A stretch of 64,000 nucleotides of DNA from NCBI GenBank assembly GCA_913055905.1, contig CAJXLB010000001.1:62001-126000 (forward strand), given 5' to 3'. The notes under the pieces were generated by a model. It was given only the letters and a program-made list of their open reading frames with translations. It was not told the DNA's origin and did not search any database. This DNA is from an uncultured Winogradskyella sp. (GTDB taxonomy: Bacteria; Bacteroidota; Bacteroidia; Flavobacteriales; Flavobacteriaceae). Made by a program: the position numbers and the translations under genes. Positions 1 through 7,600 of the stretch are shown piece by piece (the stretch's first letter is position 1; every line of letters begins with the position of its first letter).

Positions 1-2
1 TT

Positions 3-419
3 GAGAATGGTCATGCTATTGGAAATCATACGTTTAACCACTTAAAAGGATGGAACGTTAAAACCGATGACTATTTAAATGATGTTAGCCAAACAGATAA
101 TCTTATTACTACCCTAATTAGGCCCAGCAGTAATCACCAAAAAATGTTTAGGCCTCCTTATGGTAAATTTAAATCGGCACAAAGTAAGGCGCTTCAGGAA
201 CAGGGCTACAGAATTGTATTATGGGATGTTCTTTCCTTCGATTGGGACAAGCGAGTGTCGCCAGAACAATGTTTAAACAACGTGATTTCTAAAGCAAAGC
301 CAGGAAGTATTGTGGTTTTTCATGACAGCTTAAAAGCACAAAGAAATCTAAAATATGTCCTACCCAAAGTATTAGAACATTTTTCTGATAGAGGGTACAG
401 TTTTAAGGCGATTCATTAA
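3..419 (+). CDS. Polysaccharide deacetylase (NodB domain), 3' part only
   Basis: The gene enters from the left edge; the open frame runs from base 3 to the stop, so only the C-terminal about 138 residues are present. It encodes part of a carbohydrate esterase family 4 (NodB) domain, a metal-dependent enzyme that removes acetyl groups from chitin, peptidoglycan or similar polysaccharides. Visible motifs are the metal-binding HAIGNHTFNH segment near the start of the fragment, MFRPPYGKF (substrate groove) and the C-terminal VVFHDSLKA segment that carries the conserved histidine. An in-frame ATG at 144 would delete the metal-binding motif, so it is not the start. The gene converges on the thioredoxin gene with a 4-bp gap. 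The substrate cannot be told from the fragment. Confidence 0.85.
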   Translation, partial: ENGHAIGNHTFNHLKGWNVKTDDYLNDVSQTDNLITTLIRPSSNHQKMFRPPYGKFKSAQSKALQEQGYRIVLWDVLSFDWDKRVSPEQCLNNVISKAKPGSIVVFHDSLKAQRNLKYVLPKVLEHFSDRGYSFKAIH

Positions 420-423
420 GAAG

Positions 424-720
424 CTATACGTATTCTTGAATGATTCCAATTAGCGTATTGGCATCTTGCTCTCCGCTATGACGCCATTTCATTTCGCCAT
501 TCTTGTAAATAATCAATGTTGGGAGTCCTTTTACACGTAGGGCTTCTGCGAGTTCCTTATTCTTATCGACGTCGATTTTAATAACCTTAGCCTTATCGCC
601 TAAAGCTGCGGCAACATCTCTTAGAACAGGATGCATAGCTACTGATTGCTCATTCCACTCTGTGTAAAAGTCTAGCAGGACAGGAATATCTACATCAATT
701 AATTCCCCGAATTTTGACAT
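424..720 (-). CDS. Thioredoxin-fold protein lacking the CxxC active site
   Basis: A 98-residue cytoplasmic protein (no signal peptide) with full-length thioredoxin features: the WxxxxxxMHPVL helix, the IDVDKN strand and the cis-proline in GLPTL (about P67). The catalytic W-C-G-P-C is replaced by W22-N-E-Q-S26, so both redox cysteines are missing and the protein contains no cysteine at all. It therefore cannot be a dithiol oxidoreductase; a binding or chaperone-like role is an inference. The start at 720 fits the beginning of the fold. A TAGGTTTG-like -7 element lies upstream on the minus strand at 752-759. Confidence 0.85.
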   Translation of the reverse strand: MSKFGELIDVDIPVLLDFYTEWNEQSVAMHPVLRDVAAALGDKAKVIKIDVDKNKELAEALRVKGLPTLIIYKNGEMKWRHSGEQDANTLIGIIQEYV

Positions 721-829
721 ATAATATCGAATTTAGTCAAACCTTGTTATACAAACCTAATTAAAAATACAATACCAAAATTGTAGAAAGTTCATTATGA
801 GCTTTATAAAAATAAACAATTGTTAGTAA

Positions 830-2068
830 TTATGCATCTTTTGTGCCTTTCTTCAATTCAATTACTGTTATTTCGGGCCAAATCCCAACCCTCCCTGGAA
901 AGGCCAAATAGCCAAATCCACGATTAACATTGATATATTGCCCTAGCTGTTCATAAATACCAGCCCACTGCTTGTACCGCCATTTTACTGGACTCCATTT
1001 AAAAACCCCAGGGATTTCAATGCCAAATTGCATTCCATGGGTATGACCACTCAAGGTGAGATGGTAATGGTAATCGTCATTTACAACCTCAGCATCCCAA
1101 TGACTTGGGTCATGGCTCAACAAAACTTTAAAATCAGAACTATGAACACCTTTCTTAGCCCTTTTTAAATCGCCTGCCTTTTTAAATCCGCCTTTTCCCC
1201 AATTTTCAACACCTATAATAGCCAAGCGTTCTCCGTCCCTCTCAATAAAACGGTTTTCGTTGAGCAGCAAATCGAATCCAATTTCCTTTTGAAGACGCTT
1301 CAAATCTTCAAGATTCTGTCGTTTTTCATCTTCAGAATTCCATCTTATATAATCACCGTAATCATGATTTCCGAGAACTGAAAATAAACCGTCCTTAGCC
1401 TCTAAATTTTTAAATATAGGAACGTAAGGTTCTAATTCAGCAGCCTTATTGTTAACCATATCTCCCGTAAACAATATGACATCGCTGGCTTGCTCATTAA
1501 TAAGGTTTACCGCATATTTTACCTTTTCAACATTGTCAAAGCTACCCGAATGAATATCGCTTATTTGGGTGAGTCGGTAACCATCAAACGCATCTGGTAA
1601 ATCTTCAAAATGCAACACATATTTGAGCACCTTAAAATTGTACTTGCCCTTATACATCCCATAAAGAATGGAGGCAAAAGGAATAGCCGCAAGCCCCAAA
1701 CCAATTTGACTGATAAATTTTCGTCTAGACGGAAAGTGCTTTATACCATTTTCTGCACCAGTATCTTGCATGAAATAACTGTACAAGCCCTGCGGAACCC
1801 TAAAGACATCCTCAGTGAACATCACGGCGATAAGAACCAATTTTGGCACAACCATGGCAATAAGAAAGCCTACAGCCAAGGAGTTACTTTGTGAAAACCC
1901 ATTACTTCTGCTGAAACCATAAAACTGATACACAAAATTTCCGATAACCGCGACAGTGAACAACCAATATAAAAGGTACCACCAGTTACTTTTAGTTATA
2001 GTACGCAAAGCTTGAAACGCATAATAATCGGCTATACCAACGAGAAGAATAAAAATAAACCAGCGCAT
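830..2068 (-). CDS. Membrane-anchored calcineurin-like metallophosphoesterase
   Basis: A 412-residue protein with three to four hydrophobic segments in the first about 85 residues, then a positively charged stretch with another hydrophobic segment near 118-137, followed by a calcineurin-like phosphoesterase domain. All metal-binding motifs are present: D171-I-H173, GD203, GN234-H235-D, H319 in LLSHDP and GH342-T-H344. Members of this family with this layout (YkuE/YaeI-like) hydrolyse phosphodiester or pyrophosphate substrates at the membrane; the substrate cannot be deduced. The family is common in Flavobacteriaceae. It stands between the thioredoxin-like gene and the beta-mannosidase gene, all on the minus strand, with a 44-bp gap to the latter. 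Confidence 0.85.
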   Translation of the reverse strand: MRWFIFILLVGIADYYAFQALRTITKSNWWYLLYWLFTVAVIGNFVYQFYGFSRSNGFSQSNSLAVGFLIAMVVPKLVLIAVMFTEDVFRVPQGLYSYFMQDTGAENGIKHFPSRRKFISQIGLGLAAIPFASILYGMYKGKYNFKVLKYVLHFEDLPDAFDGYRLTQISDIHSGSFDNVEKVKYAVNLINEQASDVILFTGDMVNNKAAELEPYVPIFKNLEAKDGLFSVLGNHDYGDYIRWNSEDEKRQNLEDLKRLQKEIGFDLLLNENRFIERDGERLAIIGVENWGKGGFKKAGDLKRAKKGVHSSDFKVLLSHDPSHWDAEVVNDDYHYHLTLSGHTHGMQFGIEIPGVFKWSPVKWRYKQWAGIYEQLGQYINVNRGFGYLAFPGRVGIWPEITVIELKKGTKDA

Positions 2069-2112
2069 CTGCTATGTATTGTCAAATCAAATTTACGAAG
2101 AAGCCTATGGAG

Positions 2113-4578
2113 TTATCTTATGAAATTGTTAAAGCTTATTATGCTCACATCGTTGAGCGCTACGGAGGTTCTAAAAAATACAGTGTAAGTTTCATCAGGT
2201 AACATATCAAAAAAATTGTCCGAAAAATGCCCTTTAGCGTCACTAAACAAAAACACGTCTTTTTGGAGCGTTGTACTTGAGAGTTCAATACTATAGCCAG
2301 CACTATCTTTTTTAATGGTTTTATATATGGGCGCACTATTCAGTTTGAGCGTTTTTGGAGCAACCAACCAATGCAATCGTCTCGACCCATTAAATTTTGA
2401 AATGAAAGCAACTTCCTCCAAGTCAAAAGGCAAATTATGTATTGGTATTTTTAATATCTGATTGCCGGATTGCGGTGGTATCACCACATTTTTACTATAA
2501 TCCTTTAACACATTGCCCTTAAAATCTATACACTGAAAAGCTAAACTGTCTTTTAAGTTCTTGTAATTATCATTTATTAGCCAGACCTGTAACGAGTCGT
2601 TATCTACTTCACTACTTACCAAAACATTTTCAAAACTTCGCTTGGCCTTGTAGTGCAGTGCTTTCCAATTTCCAAAAAAATCGATACTCGACCATGATAC
2701 TGAGGGCCAGCAGTCGTTAAGCTGCCAATACAAAGTCCCCATATTATATGGTTTTGCCCTTCTATGGGCTTCGATGCCTTTGGTAATCCCATAAGCCTGA
2801 ACCAGCTGGCTCATGTAAATATAGTCCTTAGGCGAATTGGGAACTGGGAAATCTCGCTCCATATATTCTTCAATACGCTGGAAACCTATACGATGCTTTT
2901 GGTGATTCTTAAACACATCGGAATCTATAAAAAGACTGTCATTTTGATTGATGTAGCGTACCGTTTCATAGGAAGGTAAGGACTGAAACCCGAACTCGCT
3001 CATAAAGCGTGGTACATGGTTCTCATAGTGCTCAAAAGGATAGCCGTCATGCCAAACCCACCAATCATGAGCATCTCCTTCGGTTTTGTATTTTGGATTA
3101 CCTCGACCGTATTTTGGGGAAGTTTCCCAATAAGCTACATCTGAGAGTTGTCTTACCGTGTTTGGTAAAATCGAGTCGAACACTTTAAGATAGTTGTTCC
3201 AGATTTCGTCTTTCTCTTCGTCACTTCGATTGGCTTGCCAGCCCCAACGATGCCACCCTTCAGAATTCTCATTGTTGCCACACCAAAGTGCAAGTGCGGC
3301 ATGGTTTCGTAGTCGCCTCACCTGTTGTTCTGCTTCTACGGCTACATTGTTCAAAAAAGAATTGTCACCAGGATACATGGCGCAGGCAAACATAAAATCT
3401 TGCCAGACTAGAATACCTTTTTCATCACATAGCTCATAGAACAAATCATCTTCATAAATACCACCTCCCCAAACCCGCAGCATATTCATGTTGGCATCAA
3501 CCACATCAGTCAACAAGGTATTGTAATCGTCATCTTTAACCTCATTCTGAAAACTATGTTGCGGGATATAATTGGCGCCTTTTGCATAGATAGGTTTTCC
3601 ATTGACCCTAAAATAAAAGGACTCTCCAAGACTATCTTTTTCGGTAACTAAATCAATGGTTCGTAAACCCTTCTTAACTGTAAGCGTGTCTAAAACCCTT
3701 CTTCCTTCTTTTACAGTGACTTTTATATCATAGAGATAAGGGTTTCCTAGGTTATGAGGCCACCATAATTTAGGGTTTTCTATGGTCAGTGGAATCCAAA
3801 CTGGGATCAGCGGATTTGGATTTTTAAATTCAAGATACAAGCTGTCATTTACATAGACATTGAACTGATAATCGGTGTTAATTGGTCCACTCTCACTGAA
3901 GTCTAAGATAAGATGGGCTTTATCATCCTTCAATTCTAGTTGCTTCACATAGACATCTTCAATCTTAAAATCATCCCAAGCCTCTAGTTCTATCGAACGC
4001 CAAACCCCAGTTGTATTTAGCTTTGGTGCCCAATCCCAGCCGTATTGAAACTGTGCCTTTCTTGTAAAAACGCGATTACCTTCAGGGAGCTCATACGATA
4101 ACTTAGCCTTTTCTGATTCTTCATGAGTCGAATTCGGCTCAAAAATGATTCTTATCTCATTTTTAGCTTTTACTATGTTTTTTACATCGACTTTCCACTT
4201 GCGAAATGCATTGTTAGCCTTGAGTATTAAACTATCATTCAAATAAACTGAAGCGTAAGTATCCAAGCCTTCAAAATTAAGTTCAAGATGGTTTTTCAGT
4301 AGTATTGTTTCGTCTACATTAAATAAGGTTCTGTACTCCCAAGTTTCACCTGAAACCCATTGCACCTTATTCTCATGGTCACCAATAAACGGGTCTTCTA
4401 TTAGTTCATTATCCAATAAATCTGAAAATACATTTCCTGGCACCGTCGCTTTATGCCACAGACTGTCGCCAACCTGTCCAAACTCCCAATTCTTGTTTAG
4501 TTCAATTGTGATTGGAACATCATACTTGGTCTGACAGCCAAAAATTATGACTAAGATTAGAATGAAACTATAGCGCAT
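2113..4578 (-). CDS. Beta-mannosidase lipoprotein (GH2)
   Basis: An 821-residue glycoside hydrolase family 2 protein that should release beta-linked mannose, such as the core mannose of N-glycans. A lipoprotein signal ends at C15 (IIFGC), so the enzyme is lipid-anchored. The order is a galactose-binding-like N-terminal domain (about 20-190, with WEYRTLF and LNFEGLDTYASVYLND), an immunoglobulin-like domain (about 200-310), the TIM barrel (about 320-620) and C-terminal beta domains. The acid/base is E437 in CGNNEN and the nucleophile E528 in FMSEFGFQS; GGGIYEDDLFYELCDEKGILVWQDFMF is typical of beta-mannosidases, although split here it spans about 370-395. The gene overlaps the 3' end of cutC by 11 bp, so the two are co-transcribed. 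With the GH20 and GH92 neighbours it fits N-glycan breakdown. Confidence 0.9.
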   Translation of the reverse strand: MRYSFILILVIIFGCQTKYDVPITIELNKNWEFGQVGDSLWHKATVPGNVFSDLLDNELIEDPFIGDHENKVQWVSGETWEYRTLFNVDETILLKNHLELNFEGLDTYASVYLNDSLILKANNAFRKWKVDVKNIVKAKNEIRIIFEPNSTHEESEKAKLSYELPEGNRVFTRKAQFQYGWDWAPKLNTTGVWRSIELEAWDDFKIEDVYVKQLELKDDKAHLILDFSESGPINTDYQFNVYVNDSLYLEFKNPNPLIPVWIPLTIENPKLWWPHNLGNPYLYDIKVTVKEGRRVLDTLTVKKGLRTIDLVTEKDSLGESFYFRVNGKPIYAKGANYIPQHSFQNEVKDDDYNTLLTDVVDANMNMLRVWGGGIYEDDLFYELCDEKGILVWQDFMFACAMYPGDNSFLNNVAVEAEQQVRRLRNHAALALWCGNNENSEGWHRWGWQANRSDEEKDEIWNNYLKVFDSILPNTVRQLSDVAYWETSPKYGRGNPKYKTEGDAHDWWVWHDGYPFEHYENHVPRFMSEFGFQSLPSYETVRYINQNDSLFIDSDVFKNHQKHRIGFQRIEEYMERDFPVPNSPKDYIYMSQLVQAYGITKGIEAHRRAKPYNMGTLYWQLNDCWPSVSWSSIDFFGNWKALHYKAKRSFENVLVSSEVDNDSLQVWLINDNYKNLKDSLAFQCIDFKGNVLKDYSKNVVIPPQSGNQILKIPIHNLPFDLEEVAFISKFNGSRRLHWLVAPKTLKLNSAPIYKTIKKDSAGYSIELSSTTLQKDVFLFSDAKGHFSDNFFDMLPDETYTVFFRTSVALNDVSIISFNNFIR

Positions 4579-5257
4579 CTCGTATGGCTTTAATCGTTTT
4601 TAGGTCTGAAACTGTCTGCGGAGCGGAAAAAAGTCCTTGGTCTTGAGAAATCTGAACCGATGCTGAAGCATGAATTTCCGTAAATCCCTTAGTCTTAAAA
4701 ACTGCTGCATTTTTTGCATTGATTCCTCCACCTGGTAAAATTGTTAGTCTTCCTCTAGCGATTTCATTAAATTGCATTAATAAGGGCAAGACATCTACTG
4801 CACTTGACTCCTGACCTGAGGTTAACACACGGTCAACTCCTAATTCGATAAGTTGATTCAAACCTAGTACTGGATTATCCAATTCATCAAAAGCGCGATG
4901 AAAAGTAAAGGATAATGGTCTAGACCGCTCAAGCAACTCCTTTGTCCTCACTACATCTATGGTCTTATTTTTATTTAAAACACCAGAAACAATGCCTTGA
5001 ACACCGAGCTCTTTACAAAGGCTAATGTCCTGCTTCATAATATCAAACTCAGGTTCAGCATACACAAAATCCCCTGACCTTGGCCTGATTAAAACAAAAA
5101 CGGGAATAGTTAGCTCTGCTATTACTTTTTTTAAAAGTCCATAGGATGGCGTAAGCCCACCAACAGTCAATTCCTGGCACAGTTCTATACGTTGGGCTCC
5201 TGCGGTTTGAGCATTTTTGGCCGATTGAAACGAGTTTGCGCAGATCTCCAGCAGCAT
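4568..5257 (-). CDS. cutC: CutC family TIM-barrel protein
   Basis: A 229-residue protein matching CutC along its whole length: LEICANSFQSAKNAQTAGAQRIELC at the N-terminus (beta strand 1 and the E/R pair), IPVFVLIRPRSGDFVY, TFHRAFDE and LTSGQES, then LPGGGINAKNA near the C-terminus. CutC was named for copper homeostasis in E. coli, but its biochemical activity is not settled. It is cytoplasmic, with no signal peptide. It lies between the GH20 gene (1-bp gap) and the GH2 gene (11-bp overlap), so translation is coupled with two glycosidase genes. That context argues for a sugar-related role here, which is an inference. Confidence 0.9.
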   Translation of the reverse strand: MLLEICANSFQSAKNAQTAGAQRIELCQELTVGGLTPSYGLLKKVIAELTIPVFVLIRPRSGDFVYAEPEFDIMKQDISLCKELGVQGIVSGVLNKNKTIDVVRTKELLERSRPLSFTFHRAFDELDNPVLGLNQLIELGVDRVLTSGQESSAVDVLPLLMQFNEIARGRLTILPGGGINAKNAAVFKTKGFTEIHASASVQISQDQGLFSAPQTVSDLKTIKAIRDAL

Positions 5258-5258
5258 C

Positions 5259-7559
5259 TTAATTCACTATTATTTCATCAATAAACGTCCATGCCTTGTT
5301 ACCTGCACCTTGCTTGCCTTCTGGAATCATACCATAATTAGGAATTTTAAGTATAATAGATTTTACTTTTATATCCATGGTTTTAGGTGTATTGAAGTCA
5401 TAATCTAGTTTCACATGCGTTTTATCAAAAGGACCTAAGTTTCTTTTATCTGATACATAACTGCCATCCTCTAACAGAAACTCATATGACACTTCTTTTG
5501 GCGCATAGATCCATTGTCCATTTCCATTGTGAAATCTTGTTGTTATTGTGTTAATCGATTTTCCTTCTTCAAAATCCATAGTAATGACGATATCCTCTCC
5601 CCAAAACCCAAGCCATTCCTTATCACCAAACCGTTTATCACTTCCAGAAATTCCATTGATCAGTCCTTGCGCTCCACTGCCTTGATAGGCCTTATGTGGT
5701 TTTTTATCAATGCTAATGCTCGCTCCAACTGCTTTATGAAAGTTTATCCGTTGTGAAAAGACTCTACCATGTTGCTCACCATCTTTGAACACCGCAGCTT
5801 TTACAACGGCATTCTTTGTAATTGGAATTGGCCCTGAATAAAGAACTGAATTTGGATTTGGTTCTGAACCGTCCAAAGTGTATCTGATGGATTTTCCATC
5901 TGTCTGGGTTTTAAGTTCATAAAAAGCCTCACCGTTTTCTATTTTCATGTCACCATCAATTTCATACAAGTGATTGGCATAATTGAAGTCTAAAGCCTCC
6001 AATCGTTTATGAAACAGTTCAAGACGCTTAACAAAGTCCTTATAATTTTTTTGATCTGCATCTAACCACAAAACCTCACTCATGGCTAACATCCTTGGAA
6101 AAGCCATATATTCTACTTGACTTTCCGTAGGCATATACTCTGTCCAAACATTACCTTGAGCTCCAAGAACATATTTTCTTTCTCCTTCTGTTAATTCCTC
6201 TGGGATTGGATTAAATTGGTATACTTTTTCTAAAGGCAAAAAACCTCCAATGGCCAAAGGTTCTTCATCATTTTCGGACTGATAATAATCAAAATAACAA
6301 TGCGAGGTTGGCGTCATAACAACGTTATGGTGCTGCCTTGCGGCAGCAACGGCACCTTCGGTGCCACGCCAACTCATCACGGTTGCATTTGGCGCTAAAC
6401 CGCCTTCCAATATCTCATCCCAACCAATGATTTGTTTTCCTTTAGAGTTGATATAACGTTCCATACGCGCTATAAAATAGCTTTGTAAGCCATGCTCGTC
6501 TTTCAAGTCTTTTTCTTTTATCAATTGTTGACAATGACTGCAGTTTTTCCAGCGGGTTTTTGGTGCCTCATCGCCTCCAATATGAATATACTTCCCAGGA
6601 AATAGCGCAACAACTTCATCAATCACATCTTCCAAAAACTGAAAGGTGCTTTCTTTTGGGCAATAAATTTCTTCAAAAACGCCCCATTTAGTAGCTACTT
6701 CAACATTATTACCTGTGCATCCAAGTTGCGGATAGGCTGCAATGGCAGCCTGACTGTGACCTGGCATTTCAATTTCTGGAATGATGGTCACAAAACGTTC
6801 CTGGGCATAAGCAACAATATCCTTTATTTGTTCTTGAGTGTAAAAACCACCATAGCTCTCGCCATCAAACTGATGCGGCTGGTCATTGTAGTGTCCAACT
6901 AAAGTTTCCTTCCTGTAAGCCGCTACTTCTTGAAGTTTCGGATACTTTTTTATTTCTATACGCCAGCCTTGATCTTCAGTTAAATGCCAATGAAAGGTAT
7001 TCATCTTTAATAAGGCTAGTGCATCTATGTATTTCTTAATGAAATCTACTGAGTACATATGCCTGCCCACATCCAAGTGCATTCCTCTGTATTCAAATTG
7101 TGGTGCATCAGCAATGGTTTGGCATTTAAGAAATAGTTCGGTTTTACCATAAGTACCATTCTCTAAAGCAACTGGCAGTATTTGTCGTAAGGTTTGAATG
7201 GCATAAAACGCACCTTGATCTGAACTTGCTGAAATGCTTATTTTAGATGGTGCAATATCTAATTCATAGGCCTCATGGGCCAATTGTGGCTTATTATAAA
7301 AAACAACGTCATTCCCCTCCATGAGGTCGATACCACTTCCCTCTTTGATAAATGTTTTGAGAAATGGACCACTTATTTTAAAAATAGAATTGTCATACCT
7401 TACACCTGTGTTGGAATTAATTTTGAAATAGGAGTCTTTTATTTCTATGGATTGCGGAATAGGAATGAGTGCTGTCTCTTCAATGAATACATTAGGATTT
7501 GAACATCTAAAAACTACTAGAGTTAAAAAGAGAACAGATAAAAACCTATTGAGGTGCAT
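5259..7559 (-). CDS. Beta-N-acetylhexosaminidase (GH20) with C-terminal accessory domains
   Basis: A 766-residue secreted enzyme that should remove terminal beta-GlcNAc or GalNAc. The signal peptide ends near C19 (VVFRC), an imperfect lipobox. The order is a GH20b domain (about 30-150), the catalytic barrel (about 155-500) with the D330-E331 pair in HIGGDEAPKTRW (substrate-assisted catalysis), MHLDVGRHMY and FHWHLTEDQGWRIE, a chitobiase-type C-terminal domain (about 550-615, YTLDGSEPN) and an F5/8 type C-like carbohydrate-binding domain (about 625-766). It is the first gene of the minus-strand operon GH20-cutC-GH2 and is divergent from the GH92 gene across only 41 bp. The GH92 protein carries the same kind of C-terminal pair of domains. 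Confidence 0.93.
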   Translation of the reverse strand: MHLNRFLSVLFLTLVVFRCSNPNVFIEETALIPIPQSIEIKDSYFKINSNTGVRYDNSIFKISGPFLKTFIKEGSGIDLMEGNDVVFYNKPQLAHEAYELDIAPSKISISASSDQGAFYAIQTLRQILPVALENGTYGKTELFLKCQTIADAPQFEYRGMHLDVGRHMYSVDFIKKYIDALALLKMNTFHWHLTEDQGWRIEIKKYPKLQEVAAYRKETLVGHYNDQPHQFDGESYGGFYTQEQIKDIVAYAQERFVTIIPEIEMPGHSQAAIAAYPQLGCTGNNVEVATKWGVFEEIYCPKESTFQFLEDVIDEVVALFPGKYIHIGGDEAPKTRWKNCSHCQQLIKEKDLKDEHGLQSYFIARMERYINSKGKQIIGWDEILEGGLAPNATVMSWRGTEGAVAAARQHHNVVMTPTSHCYFDYYQSENDEEPLAIGGFLPLEKVYQFNPIPEELTEGERKYVLGAQGNVWTEYMPTESQVEYMAFPRMLAMSEVLWLDADQKNYKDFVKRLELFHKRLEALDFNYANHLYEIDGDMKIENGEAFYELKTQTDGKSIRYTLDGSEPNPNSVLYSGPIPITKNAVVKAAVFKDGEQHGRVFSQRINFHKAVGASISIDKKPHKAYQGSGAQGLINGISGSDKRFGDKEWLGFWGEDIVITMDFEEGKSINTITTRFHNGNGQWIYAPKEVSYEFLLEDGSYVSDKRNLGPFDKTHVKLDYDFNTPKTMDIKVKSIILKIPNYGMIPEGKQGAGNKAWTFIDEIIVN

Positions 7560-7584
7560 TTTAGTATATTAGTTCCACTAAAAT
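7558..7584. promoter_or_regulatory. Inverted repeat between divergent GH20 and GH92 genes
   Basis: The 41-bp gap holds an 8-bp perfect inverted repeat, ATTTTAGT (7558-7565) and ACTAAAAT (7577-7584), with an 11-bp spacer. It overlaps the start codon of the GH20 gene. The gap is too short for two separate promoters, so at least one promoter must lie inside the other gene. The repeat is a candidate operator for joint control of both arms of the glycan locus. No regulator gene is adjacent. Confidence 0.4.
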
Positions 7585-7600
7585 AAGGAATCCTTTTTCA

